A stretch of DNA of 64,000 nucleotides from Metridium senile (GCA_949775045.1 OX459110.1:3873229-3937228); one strand, 5' to 3'. Shown: positions 24,301 through 34,563, numbered from the stretch's first letter. A program made the numbers and translations. Notes: generated by a model not told the origin, from the sequence alone.

Positions 24301-24845
24301 GAAATTTGGTGAATGGCTAGTAATGAGATAAAGACTCATCACTCAAATCAAGAAATATTTCACTATTCAACTATTTACTTCATGTAGAATCAATACAGAA
24401 AGTATTCTATTAGGGGTGAGGTGCACTTTAAAGACGCATCACTCAAATCAAGAAATATTTCACTATTCAACTATTCATTTCATGTAGAATCGATACAGAA
24501 AGTATTGTATTAGGGGTGAGGTGCACTTTAACTATTTGTCATACATCACTCCTCATATGTTGATTTTTAATTCATTATTACAGTTATAACCCTCGCTTCA
24601 TGGCTTGTTGTCACCGTGGCTGGCGTAAACGCCTTTACAACTTTTACACCCATCAGTGTTGCTACGGCATCCCTATAGCCAAGTGCTACAAATGCCACCC
24701 TTGGGCTAGATGTGGCCATCTGCTATACTCAACATGGCTGTACAGATGCTGTGCCAACCGATACATCTACAGCTTGCATTTCCAAACGTGCTGTCATGGC
24801 CGCGTCACTGACAAGCAAGCCATCTGTGGCATTGATAAGAAATAG
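21350..24845 (+). CDS. Precursor gene C: signal peptide, acidic propeptide and galaxin-like di-cysteine domain
   Basis: Five exons, 21350-21440, 22062-22127, 22435-22566, 23534-23777 and 24584-24845, join in frame to 264 residues. Residues 1 to about 19 form a signal peptide (MMWKVLVLLLAVTAF). Residues about 31-96 are acidic and align with genes A and B. Exon 4 opens with PKLFQRGW, as in gene A, then switches to a Cys-rich region with six CC pairs (SCCF, RCCY, ACCH, QCCY, RCCA, TCCH) and about 21 Cys in all. The spacing and phrases such as YNPFIHRCCYG and YNPRFMACC are typical of galaxin, a coral skeletal-matrix protein. Signal peptide plus acidic region plus galaxin domain matches the galaxin-like proteins described in Acropora. 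A role in extracellular matrix or calcification is inference. The last intron is phase 2. Confidence 0.8.
21650..21990 (-). mobile_element. tRNA-derived SINE in intron 1 of gene C
   Basis: On the minus strand the head has an A box (GTGGCCTAGCGGTGA) and a B box (GGGTTCGAATCC) at tRNA-like spacing, near 21980 and 21930. The body continues with GAGGGTTTTTCTCCGGGTTA, a core seen again near 51370, and a tail with AGTGGTAGTGAGTGTGAGC. RNA polymerase III transcription and LINE-driven copying are expected for this class. It is not a functional tRNA: no acceptor stem pairing is visible. Confidence 0.75.
23190..23500. repeat. CAT/CAC triplet tract, intron 3 of gene C
   Basis: Irregular CAT, CAC and TAT triplets. 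This occupies the same intron as the tracts in genes A and B, though here it lies at the intron end rather than at the donor. Confidence 0.85.
23851..24180. mobile_element. 330-bp TIR element in intron 4 of gene C
   Basis: TAGAACGTTTTAAACG at the left pairs with the inverse AAACGTTCTA end at the right. Complementarity extends about 90 bp inward through ACCCACTTTTAAGATATGCA and ACATGCTAATGA. The TA at each end suggests a TA target site, as in Tc1/mariner-type elements. Confidence 0.7.
24331..24535. repeat. Two tandem ~101-bp repeats, intron 4 of gene C
   Basis: The block from CATCACTCAAATCAAGAAAT to GGGGTGAGGTGCACTTTA occurs twice back to back with only a few differences. Confidence 0.85.
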
Positions 24846-24884
24846 TCGGAAAGACTCGGATCACTTGACACTTAACTTAAAGTA

Positions 24885-25040
24885 AATTCAAATGGAAACT
24901 AGCGAGTAAACTAGTATAGGCTGCGTCGGTGTTTGATATAAACGATAGGTAATAGAATGAAATTTGTAACACCGTAAAAAATGTAAATGGAAACTAGCGA
25001 GTAAACTAGATAGACTGAGTCGGTGTTTAACTTGATAAAG
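24885..25040. repeat. Dispersed repeat, two partial copies
   Basis: AAATGGAAACTAGCGAGTAAA occurs at 24890 and again near 24985, both followed by the GTCGGTGTTT block of the family at 20420-21060. Confidence 0.65.
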
Positions 25041-25205
25041 TACTAAGCGGACACCCTCTATTAGGTGGCCACAATAAAAATTCCCAAATCTATTCCTATA
25101 CCGGTCCTATTCTATACCTCTATTCAGCGGCCAACCTCTATTAAGCGGCCACTTTGGAAAGTCCTGAGGGTGACCGCTTAATAGAGGTACCACTTGTACC
25201 GTTGA

Positions 25206-25350
25206 GTAAAATGTACTTAGGCCTGCATGGTTCAAACTCCGCATCTGACATGTGCACAATCTAATGCAAATGAGCAAAACCGATTGTTTGAATTCATTAA
25301 CATAAGATTCGGCACATGTGAGATGCGAGGTTAAAACTAGGCCTTCGTGC
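25206..25350. mobile_element. MITE, CGCATCTSACATGTGC family
   Basis: Inverted ends: AGGCCTGCATGGTTCAAAC at the left and TTAAAACTAGGCCTT at the right, with CGCATCTGACATGTGC and GCACATGTGAGATGCG inside. Related copies lie at 28983-29105 and about 45553-45640. Confidence 0.65.
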
Positions 25351-26317
25351 ACGATTTCTTTCCAGTAAATGTAATTTGAATAATTTGAAAGCAAAATAAA
25401 AATCATTTCATATTTTGACAAAAAGTGTGTTACTTTTTTTAAATAAATAGTTTTAATAAATTTCGAAAGTTTCAGTTGGTTCTTATATCATTATTTTATC
25501 TAAAACATTTAATATAAGAGCCGCTTATTCATCTTTAAAATTTTAATATACTAACTATGAGGTTGTAACAATTTATTTAAATTAAAACACTCATGCATTC
25601 AAAAGTTTCGCTGGTAAAAATTATTTCCATTTGGATCGATCGGAATCTTTTTTTTTTAAGAAGTCAATTTTGGTCTTTCAATGAAATAGATTTTCAGTAC
25701 GGCTTTCTCAACGGCAACGTTATATGTATATAACGATGGTACAATTTATTGGTTTTAAAGCTACAGAAAGCTAGCTTTTGACCATGAAGGACTTAAAAAG
25801 CTTAAAGGCTTTTCCAACGATATCAATAACAATAATTGAGTTACCTTAAAGACACACATAAATAATTAAAAGGTTTGAAAACAAATATCTTGAATTGAAG
25901 CTTTAATATGATTTCTTGTCTCTGTACCTGAAGAAGTCGCTAGGAGTAAGTCTTTAGTTTCTAGGTGTTAGGCTAGAACGACAGTGCTAATTGAAAAGGC
26001 AATGTTTACAACAAAAAAACTTTTCGTGAAACAAAAACGAGGTAAATTTTAGATCACTCTAAAGCTTTATTCAAGATCACCAGAAAACTCACTACAGTAA
26101 TTTAAGAGTAATGACACAACTTCGCAATCTTTTCTCAAGATCTGATGTCATCTTCTTTGATTTTTTGTCCATGTTTTTTACAACTTCAAAAAGTCAATGT
26201 ATTGTTGTCAGTTCGTGTAGACATTGTCTCCCGTGGGACTTCCCTGGCAACGTAGTCCGAAAACGTTTTGGAATTTTACACACTCTTATACTTTTAACAT
26301 ACTTAAGATTTTCAAAC
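25351..26317. other. No gene seen; one copy of the 51.9-52.5 kb repeat
   Basis: At about 25690-25830 the words TTTCTCAACGGCAACGTT, GATGGTACAATTTATTGG and AGGCTTTTCCAACGA match the tandem family at 51900-52480. The rest has no supported frame. Confidence 0.4.
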
Positions 26318-26743
26318 TCATGGAAGATGACTTCTCCATGCAACCAAGTTAGACGGCGGGATTCCAGTCTTATACTTCTTATTGTCTGTTGAACGAGAGA
26401 AGTAATAGCCGCATGTTGCTTTGCCGAGCGTAGAAAATGGAGCCATTGAGTTGACGTAGCGAAAACGCGGATCTGAAAGTCGTTGGATTTTCACCCCAGC
26501 TTCGATAGCTCTTGATAGTGTTGAACTGTTCGACGATTTTGTTGAAGAACTCTTACTCGATTTACGTTCCGTCTGACCAGGAGTTAAATGTCTCGAATAC
26601 GACGAAGAGTAAACTGCATTAACGCCATCTTGATTTAGTCTCACTTGGCAACATACATTTGTCGGCAACCAGACCTTTTTGAAGTCTCTTCGACATTTAT
26701 CACACTTGTACGCTTGTCCAACAACTTGACCTGTATTTGGCAT
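26318..26743 (-). CDS. Hypothetical protein, 141 aa, CxxC-containing
   Basis: An uninterrupted 141-codon frame with non-repetitive composition. The N-terminus has YKCDKCRRDF and then VCCQV, so a small Cys cluster of possible zinc-binding type. The middle (about residues 55-80) is a Ser/Thr/Lys-rich, probably disordered stretch. The C-terminus is ordered in composition (SMAPFSTLGKATCGYYFSR, NLVAWRSHLP). A consensus cAMP-response palindrome TGACGTCA lies at 26913-26920, about 170 bp upstream. The family is not recognised. CxxCRxxF also occurs in the protein at 43877-45154, which may be coincidence. Confidence 0.5.
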   Translation of the reverse strand: MPNTGQVVGQAYKCDKCRRDFKKVWLPTNVCCQVRLNQDGVNAVYSSSYSRHLTPGQTERKSSKSSSTKSSNSSTLSRAIEAGVKIQRLSDPRFRYVNSMAPFSTLGKATCGYYFSRSTDNKKYKTGIPPSNLVAWRSHLP

Positions 26744-26912
26744 ATTTCAAGGCGTTCAAATGCCCTTCTCTGTGTCCAAACCAATGGTGTTTATCGCAGG
26801 TTATTGTCCAGCAAAAGTTACTGCGAACAAAAGCGGCTTGAAAGTTCGCGCACGAGCGATTCGCGTTGTTAATTCGATGGAAATTAGAATGTTGAGCGCG
26901 CTCGTTTAATTA

Positions 26913-26920
26913 TGACGTCA
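26913..26920. promoter_or_regulatory. CRE-like palindrome TGACGTCA
   Basis: A perfect CREB/ATF consensus in a CG-richer stretch about 170 bp upstream of the minus-strand 141-aa gene. The same octamer occurs at 36609 with no gene nearby, so chance is possible. Confidence 0.3.
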
Positions 26921-27136
26921 ATGTTAATTAATGATAATTGGTATTACAAATATTAAATAGATTGAGGAAAGAAAGGGTCAGAAATACAAGGATTAGCAAT
27001 GCAAACAATAAATAAACCGGGAAAAATAATGTCTCACAACTGAACAGATATGCTTGCTGTCCATTACTAAGTCAAATCTAGGTTGAATTCAGTATACGAA
27101 AAAAATTGACGCGAAGACAAATATTTTACATAAATT

Positions 27137-27480
27137 TACACACAACAATAACCTCCATGTTCTTGACGACAATAATGTGTTAAACACCTCAATTATTCTA
27201 GCCTCCTCCGCAAGCAACTCCTGAGTCCGAGAGTGATTTTCGTGATTTTGGGGTTCCTGTGTTGGAAATTCGAGGACGACGAAGCCTGGTGACGAACCAT
27301 ATGCAACAGGAAGCCCGCGAAGTGTTTTTTTCTTTTTCTTCGTTTTTTTTTTCTGCCTAACAGATGCCTGCGGAGGAGGCTACAATTATTCGTGTTTAGA
27401 TGTATGTCCATAATACCTCAACAATAACCTCCATGTTCTTGATATGAATAATGATTGTAAGCACCCCGATGAAGTGTATA
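27137..27480. repeat. ~85-bp satellite (AACAATAACCTCCATGTTC), two copies split by a MITE
   Basis: Units carry ACAATAACCTCCATGTTCTTG, AATAATGATTGTAAGCACC and ATTATTCGTGTTTGGATGTA. The same unit forms a larger array at 29945-30510 and a short one at 36285-36400. Confidence 0.8.
27199..27382. mobile_element. 184-bp MITE with 18-bp TIRs and 9-bp target duplication
   Basis: The left end TAGCCTCCTCCGCAAGCA and right end TGCCTGCGGAGGAGGCTA are inverse with one mismatch. CAATTATTC flanks it at 27190-27198 and 27383-27391. Because it sits inside a satellite unit whose intact copies exist nearby, the insertion point is unambiguous. The 9-bp duplication suggests a Mutator-like mobiliser. Confidence 0.88.
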
Positions 27481-27637
27481 TATTTGCGGATTCCCTGTGT
27501 TTTACCACAGGAAACCCACTCACAAGCTGGCACGATTGCACCACCAAATGCAACACAATATTTTGATAATTTTAGCAGTAAATTGCTCTCCATTTATAAC
27601 TAGCATGGAATCATTGCGAAACACAAATAGAGCTACG

Positions 27638-28177
27638 ATGGATCAACCGATAATATTTCATTCGCGAGTGAAAGCTCCTTACAATAATTTTTCAAACTTC
27701 TACGAAGTTGATATTGAAATGCCCGAAGGAATCTTCCCTTCTGTCGAGCACTACTTCCAAGGCATGAAGTTCATCCCTGAAGACCGCGAAAACTTCACAA
27801 AAGGAGGTCTATTTGACAAGCCAGCTGCGACAAACAGGCCTAAAAATGTCTCTAAAGGCTTCGTTGCCAAATCTGCAGGTTCAGAGTCAGGCACTGAAAA
27901 ATATAAAATGACTTTGACAGAAGATGCCTTGGATCAAAATGCTGCAAAAATACGTATGAAAAATGCCTTGACAGTTAAGTTTGAACAAGAGCCATTTCGA
28001 ATGTTGCTTCTTGAGACCAAAGAAAGGCTACTAGTGCATATACCAATGGGAGGACGAGTTGATTTTTGGACAGGAAAGATTGATAAAGAAACTGGTGAGC
28101 TTGTTGGTGAGAACACGATGGCTGCATTGCTCATGGAAGTACGGCAAGAGTTGAGGGGAAAAAGCAAAGATAATTGA
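27638..28177 (+). CDS. NADAR (YbiA-like) N-glycosidase domain protein
   Basis: A single-exon frame; the start at 27638 (MDQPIIFHS) gives 179 residues, and an in-frame ATG at 27605 would add 11. Diagnostic blocks run in family order: FHSRVKAPYNNFSNFY (residues 7-22), FPSVEHYFQGMKF (33-45), then the C-terminal helix with ENTMAALLMEVRQEL. Full length equals one complete NADAR domain. Family members include bacterial YbiA, which acts in riboflavin-pathway damage control, and NADAR enzymes that remove ADP-ribose from guanine in DNA. Which substrate applies here cannot be told from sequence. A free-standing eukaryotic copy without introns could reflect retroposition or transfer. It is flanked by satellite and ATTC repeats. 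Confidence 0.85.
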   Translation: MDQPIIFHSRVKAPYNNFSNFYEVDIEMPEGIFPSVEHYFQGMKFIPEDRENFTKGGLFDKPAATNRPKNVSKGFVAKSAGSESGTEKYKMTLTEDALDQNAAKIRMKNALTVKFEQEPFRMLLLETKERLLVHIPMGGRVDFWTGKIDKETGELVGENTMAALLMEVRQELRGKSKDN

Positions 28178-28254
28178 CGTATTTGTCAGTAAGTAAATTA
28201 AGTTCAAAATTATTGTTCATTATATTGTTTTAACTGTACTTATTCTTCCATTAA

Positions 28255-28645
28255 ATATTAATTAACTAATTAATTTATTCATTCACCCATTCATTCATCT
28301 ATCCATCCATTCATCCATCCATTCATCTATTCATTCATTCACCCATTCATTTATCTATCCATTCATTCATTCATTCATCTATTCATTCATTCACCCATTC
28401 ATTAATTCATCCATTCATTCATTCATTCATCTATTCATTCATTCACCCATTCATTCATCTATCCATTCATTCATTCATTCATCTATTCATTCATTCACCC
28501 ATTCATTAATTCATCCATTCATCCATCCATTCATCTATTCATTCATTCACCCATTCATTCATCTATCCATTCATTCATCCATTTATTCATCTATTCATCC
28601 ATTCACCCATTCATTCATTCATTCATCCATCCATTCATTTATTTA
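28255..28645. repeat. (ATTC)n-based complex repeat
   Basis: Words ATTCATTC, ACCCATTC, ATCTATCC and ATCCATCC form a larger period of about 60 bp. It begins about 80 bp after the NADAR stop codon. Confidence 0.9.
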
Positions 28646-28982
28646 ATCAGCTTTTTATTAATGTATCAATTGATGAGTTCATCTGGTCACTCTCTCAATA
28701 ATTATTTATATTTTTTAGTCATGCATTTATAATTTAAAGAATTCGAAAACTTAGCGCATGATGTGTGCCTTTATAAAGAATGCAGGGTTGTGAGAACATG
28801 AGAGAAGTGCTTCTCAACACTTTTTGAGTGTTCTTTCAGCAAAGAAAGCATGTTTTCTATTTGTTTTATAAAACATAAATCGATCAACATGCAAACGAGA
28901 GCGCACAGCATGCCTCAACCAATCACAATGATAAATTTCTAAAAGCTATTTTATGATTATTAATCTTTAATTCAGGTAGTAA
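28646..28982. other. No gene seen
   Basis: AT-rich intergenic sequence without a supported frame. Confidence 0.4.
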
Positions 28983-29105
28983 TGCCTAGTTCAAACGTCG
29001 CATCTCACATGTGCTGAATCTAATGTAAATGAATCCAAACAATATGTTTTGCTCATTTGCAATAGACTCGGCACATTTGAGCTGCAACATTAGAACTATG
29101 CATAA
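28983..29105. mobile_element. MITE, CGCATCTSACATGTGC family, second copy
   Basis: GCCTAGTTCAAACGTCGCATC at the left and an imperfect inverse (GAGCTGCAACATTAGAACTA) at the right, around GAATCTAATGTAAATGAA. It corresponds to the copy at 25206-25350. Confidence 0.6.
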
Positions 29106-29465
29106 AGCATTCACCACTCTAACCTGGTGGTGGCTCTTGAGGATTGGGGAAGAGGAAAGGGCATTTGGGAGAGAGGGGAGGGGAGGGGTCACGCAGGCTA
29201 TCGCCACTCTGATTAATCCTATATATATAATGGATTTGCACATAATTCTTAGCCGATGCACCAAGCACCATTTTCTAAAACAAGATGGGAAACTGTTTGT
29301 ATAATATTCATTCTCTGCCCACTTTTAATTATTTTTTGTGTACAAAAATCTGCAAGTGTTTTATGACAAGATGGGAAGACAAGATTGTGACAGATAAAAA
29401 AAACATTACAAAATGGATCAATTTTAGCTGTTTTACTTTGATTAGATCCTATTAGCTATCAAGGG

Positions 29466-29702
29466 TATACACCTACTTGCAATAAGGTTGTCATAGGCAA
29501 AAATATACATTTGTTATAAAGAAAATAGAACATTAGGATTTAGTACGATAGGAATTGATTAAAAGACAAAAGAACATCACTCAAGCTGAACTCTCTCTTT
29601 TGTCTTTTAATTAATTCCTTTCGCACTAAATCACAAATGTTCTATTTTCTTTGTGACAAATGTTCTATTTTGTATGACAACCTTACTGCAAGTAGGTGTA
29701 TT
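29466..29702. mobile_element. Palindromic MITE with 28-bp outer arms
   Basis: TACACCTACTTGCAATAAGG near 29467 is matched in inverse by CCTTACTGCAAGTAGGTGTA near 29682-29701. An inner hairpin (AAAAGACAAAAGAACATCAC, inverse CTTTTGTCTTTTAATTAATT) encloses CAAGCTGAACTCT. The inner hairpin alone recurs at 47880-47945. Confidence 0.7.
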
Positions 29703-29796
29703 GTGCCCAGCAGTTATTACAAATAATGTAAATATTTTTATTTTTATTCAAAAGAGTGCAAATACACCGAATCGAAATATGGCGACCAATTTGATA

Positions 29797-29883
29797 ACAA
29801 TTGTTCTTGAATCACTAGCCTCTCATTCATGTGAAAACGGCATTGTATTCCATCATGAACATGAGGCTAGCTAGTCAAGAACA
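29797..29883. repeat. Short hairpin element
   Basis: ATTGTTCTTGAATCACTAGC and its imperfect inverse GCTAGCTAGTCAAGAACAAT enclose about 40 bp. Confidence 0.6.
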
Positions 29884-29944
29884 ATAGCAGGTCATCATAT
29901 TTTGATTCTGTCTATAACACTTAAGGACTTAATTCCTATCATGG

Positions 29945-30510
29945 TTTGTTAATAGTGTATGCCCATAATATCACAACAATAACCTCCATGTTCTTGACAA
30001 GAATAATGATTGTAAGCACCTTCATTATTCGTGTTTGGATGTATGCCTATAATATCTCAACAATAACCTCCATGTTCTTGACGAGAATAATCATTATGAT
30101 CAGTTCGTGTTTGGATGTATGCCTATAATATCTCAACAATAACCTCCATGTTCTTCACAAGAATAATAATTGTAAGCACCTCGATTATTCGTGTTTGGAT
30201 GTATGCCCATAATATCTCAACAATAACCTCCATGTTCTTGACAAGAATAATGATTGTCAGCACCTTGATTATTCGTGTTTAGATGAATGCCAATAATATC
30301 TCAACAATAACCTCCATGTTTTTGACAAGAATAATGATTGTAAGCACCTCGATTATTCGTGTTTGGATGTATGCTCATAATATCTCAACAATAACCTCCA
30401 TGTTCTTGATATGAATAATGATTAATATGTAAGCACCTTGATTATTCGTGTTTGGATGTATGCCAATAATATCTCAACAATAACCTCCATGTTCTTGATA
30501 TGAACTAGAC
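29945..30510. repeat. ~85-bp satellite array, about 7 copies
   Basis: Each unit contains AACAATAACCTCCATGTTC, an AATAATGATTGTAAGCACC block and ATTATTCGTGTTTGGATGTA. The array ends at a short palindromic segment, GACGCTCTGAGAGCGC, near 30508-30523. Confidence 0.9.
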
Positions 30511-30739
30511 GCTCTGAGAGCGCTTAGTCGGGCTACATAGATGATTGAAATTGAGGAAAATTGAAATTGATGACCTTTGTGTACATACAACATAGAATGC
30601 ATTCTATATATTCTGTAGCACCTGATAATATTTACTTATCAACTAAGATTTCCCTCAGACATGAAATCATACAAAGAAAAAACAAAAGCAGCTAATGATG
30701 TGACAATTGTTCTCTGCATTGTTTCATCCAGTGCTATCC

Positions 30740-30895
30740 AGTCTAGAGTACAAACATTAAAAGTGTGCAACATAAATACCACTAAATACTGCTAAATTAT
30801 GCTAATTCTATTGTTCTCTATTGTTTAATCAACACTATTTAGTGGTAAATAGTGCAAAGTATTGCACACTTTTAGTGTTTGTACTCTAGTCTGTA
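30740..30895. mobile_element. Palindromic MITE
   Basis: GTCTAGAGTACAAACATTAA and its near-perfect inverse at the right pair over about 31 bp (through AAAAGTGTGCAA). ACCACTAAATACTGC and its inverse lie further inside. Confidence 0.7.
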
Positions 30896-31106
30896 CAATA
30901 TAGTGCAGTTAGACAATACTTCACAGACACCTGGCATGCACTCTACTAAATTCCCAACCCACAAGACTCCATATAACCAACTAATTAATATGCACATAAT
31001 TAGTTTTTTTGGTAGGCATAAACAACACTTGACTTTACGTTCACGTTCATGGACACTCTGCTTTCGTATGGTTAGATTTACTCGTAAATACTTCTGATGG
31101 TCCTCC

Positions 31107-33045
31107 AGGGGGGGGGGGGGGGGGGGGGGTACTCCCATATATTTACTATACGGGGATGATCCGCTGAACAGGGTATGGTTTTTCGAGCTTTCTGTCATAA
31201 ACAGGGTATGGTTTTTGAAGCTACTGCCTCCATATATGGAGGCGTAGCTTCTATGTCATCGTGTAGTGTCCGAAAAAAAATAATTAAGTAACACTGACTA
31301 CTACGCATGCGCGAAATTTACCGCTTGTGTCGAAAACAAAATGGCGGACGTGATGCAAAGCCATGTAACTTGAATTGTATTGCGTAATTACTTGATCGCG
31401 ACTTAACAGCACATTTTAAAATGTTGATAAAGCTAACCAAGTCAACATGTTTATACTACTTGAAAAGGCATCGATGCATTTCTTGCTTGAAAACTCTTGA
31501 TAAATACTGCTCGAATATGAAGAAATAATCGGAGGTATTAAAGTTACTGTTCTATTTCCAATGTTTTTTAGAACTTTGCATTTGCAAACTGAAATATACT
31601 TTATAAAAAGTGTCAAGCGTTTTAATTTGTTGATATTTTCATGCATTTTTACTCTCGGTTGAGACTTTTACGGTCCAAATTCTCTTGGCGATCTTCATCG
31701 TGTCTGCTTCTACAACCGTGTGAAATTGTCGAGTGTACCAATCTGCTATTTATTGTTTCTTTTCTTTTAAATAATTCTTTGAAACTGAAATGGAGTGATT
31801 AAATTTGGCAACCAAGAGCAATATACCGCTACATATGGTTATCATAGTGTAGTGGTATTATTATAATTGCTAACTATGAGTTTATCTGTTTGTTGAACGA
31901 ATATCGCCAGTACTATATTTGCAAATTATCATACATTTTCTGTATTTATCCAGAGTAAAGTATTGCAAATATATGACTCAGTTTAAATAATTGTCTAACT
32001 TAATATTGTGTACATTGTTTTGCAGTTTCTTCAAAAGATATATCAACAATAGGCTCCAATCAGGGATAAATGTTCCATACAAACTCAAAAATTAGCCACC
32101 TGTAGCAAAAACTTTGATTTTATTGCATGACTATCAAATGTTTGTGATAGATATGTTAGATATGTTAGATATGTAAGATATATATGTAATGTATTGTCTT
32201 GTATTTCTTTCATTATATCAACTCTTGTAATCATTGTTATTCCATATAATCATGATAATGTGTTATATCAATTCAGTATTAAAAATACCACAATTATTAT
32301 ACCTGGTTAAAGTCATTTCATTAGTGTTATTCCATATAATCATGATGTTTTATATCAATTCAGTATTACAAATACCAAAATTATTATACCTTATTATTAT
32401 GACTTATTATTATTAAGTCATTTTGTTAGTCAAACCATGATGTAAAAATTGTAAATTCATTGGCTTGAATCATACACCACACACTACTTGTCATAATTGA
32501 ACACTTGCACATGATGTTTTTATTTATTTATTCTCATGCATTCATTTATTTATTTTCCCTGTATTGTCATTAAATTTTCAGAATAGCTTTTTAATATCAT
32601 TAACTAAGTTCTTTTTAATTTTTAATATTTATATCATATAAAACAGTAGCTTCATGCAGTCTTTGACTGCCTATTTTTTTAGTTTTCTGTCATGAACAGG
32701 GTATATATTTACCCCATTTCCCAATTTCCTTATTTATTTTTTTTTGTCATAATCAGGTATAGTAATTAGGTAATATGATGAGCAGCGCGGTCTTTCGTCT
32801 TTCGGGAAATTCAGCACGTTTTCGCGGCATAAACAGGGTCCCATTTTTATCACTTGTCATGAACAGGGTATAAGAATTGATGAATTTACCGTGTATAAAT
32901 AAAGTTATTCTATTCTATTCTATTCTATTCTATTCTAATTTGTTTTTTTCTGTCATAAACAGGGTAACCGTTTTAGGATCCCAGCGGAACACCCCTACCC
33001 AAATCGTAGCGGAGTACCTCCCCCCCCGCCCCCCGGGGATGGTCC
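31107..33045. mobile_element. G-tract/C-tract-bounded element with repeated CATRAACAGGGTA
   Basis: A run of about 20 G near 31110 after GATGGTCCTCC, and a C-rich run ending GGGGATGGTCC near 33045, bound a 1.9 kb segment. Near both ends CATAAACAGGGTATGG-type words recur (31195, 32695, 32830, 32865, 32955). No coding frame is convincing. Whether this is one element or two inverted copies with unrelated filler is unclear. Confidence 0.4.
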
Positions 33046-33280
33046 GTCATTGTCAGTAAATGTTATTTGATTTCATTCTAGTTTTATTTATTTACTGTTT
33101 GTAATAACTCTGATCACTGTAATATTATAGTTAGGAATTTACCTTTGGATAATAAATTGTAAATCATCATGGAACGACTTTATGGTACAAGTTTGTCTAA
33201 AATCCTCTTCACCTCCATTTTACAATATTTACATTAATTATTAAACTGTATACAAAATATACAAAATGCAGATGAAAGTA

Positions 33281-33520
33281 TCAAATGTCTGAAAGATTTT
33301 TAAGAGCTAATTTAAATGTGTTATGATCAGTTATAAATCTCATTTCATTTTTCAATGAGTTCCAAAGACTTATTGATTTAAAAGTGATTGAATTCTTTAA
33401 ATAGTTAGTTTTAGGGGACGGCAGGTGAAATGTAAACTTTCTTCTGAAATTATAGTTATAGTTATATTTAAGATCAAACATTTGAACTAGGCCTTAGTAG
33501 TAAAATTATGAAAGAATGTT
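33281..33520 (-). pseudogene. LINE 3' relic
   Basis: The minus-strand frame encodes YNYNFRRKFTFHLPSPKTNY, then SISLWNSLKNEMRF and stop. This matches the C-terminal pattern of the LINE at 9325-10312 (KIWNSLNEKTK). Only the last about 70 codons remain. Confidence 0.65.
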
Positions 33521-33893
33521 CAATATGTACACTGTTAGTGTCAACTGTACCTATATTGCTCAATAATTTAATGTATCATGAGGGCAATAGTTGATGGGGA
33601 ACGGCCTAATCCCATTTCCCATAGGCTATAATTTATCATTGTTTCAGTATACTCACAGGCAGCCCAACTATTCTCTTTGAGGATTTTTTTTAATGACAAT
33701 AAAGTTATTTTTAACCGCGCGCCGAGCGAAATACATATTGAGCGCGCGGGTGGGGTTCCTGTGGTGTATTTGTTTGAAAGCTCGCGGATGGGATTCCTGT
33801 GGCTTTTAACAAGCAATTTAACAAGAGCTATAGACAACAATGGATAATAATCATATAATTGTTTTGTTGTTTATAGTGTTAATTGTAACTCAC

Positions 33894-34563
33894 CAACTGG
33901 TCCAAAAAGATTGGCAATCATACCATCGGGAGTGGCTACTGACTGAAACTTGATTGCATGAATTCTTTTCAAACCATTGTACATCACTCTCTGATTTTCT
34001 CCAGGTCGACTGATCGGACGAACAGTGCCATCTACAAAAGCCCAACAGTTATCGAGGGCAGCACCTTTGCCATGGATGGCTTGAGAGTAGCCTTCAAGCT
34101 TTCCTGGCTGTAGCCAAGGCTGATTTAAGTTAGTGAGCAAGTGACCGAAGTTTGTAAAGATGTGGTCGGTTACTTCGGCGATAATTAAACTCATTTCAGG
34201 AACTGAACGGCCAAATCGTGGGATCAAGTCACTCAGACGACACGGATAAGCGAATCGCTTTAACAACAACAAAAGCCCCTCGATACCAGACGCTACACTG
34301 CCGTTGTCACATGTAAATCTTTCGGGAATGCTTAGGGCATCTTGTAGCAGCTCTATTTCTGACATGTTAAAACGAAACTCTGTTTTGAACTCTCCTGTAG
34401 AAATATCATTGAGTTGATGTTCAATGTTGTCGTATTTCCAGTAGGGATAAGCAGTGTTTTTTCGTGTCAACTCTTGAAACATCATTAAAATCTCTTCTTC
34501 GTCCAGAGTATCATCATTATACATCATAATTGCAGTAGAAAGAAGATTTTTCTTCGAAAACAT
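33894..34563 (-). CDS. Harbinger transposase-derived protein (DDE_Tnp_4 / HARBI1-like), first exon only
   Basis: The minus-strand frame from ATG at 34561-34563 encodes about 223 residues up to a strong donor (GTGAGT from 33893), after ...NLFGPVG. The stretch WAFVDGTVRPISRPGENQRV and YNGLKRIHAIKFQSVATPDG is the hallmark of PIF/Harbinger nucleases, containing the first catalytic Asp (FVDGT). The N-terminal half has the preceding helical region (CRLSDLIPRFGRSVPEMSLI). The remaining catalytic residues should be on later exons, but I find no continuation in the 600 bp downstream, where a LINE relic lies. It is either a truncated transposon or a domesticated gene with a distant second exon. Confidence 0.7.

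Noticed and set aside
29945..30510. CRISPR-like array
   Set aside because: Units of about 85 bp are repeated throughout with no unique spacers, and the context is eukaryotic. The same applies to the arrays at 36850, 48190 and 49555.
33568..33840. 90-codon minus-strand frame as the second exon of the Harbinger gene
   Set aside because: It contains none of the expected DDE motifs and is not preceded by a convincing acceptor in phase.
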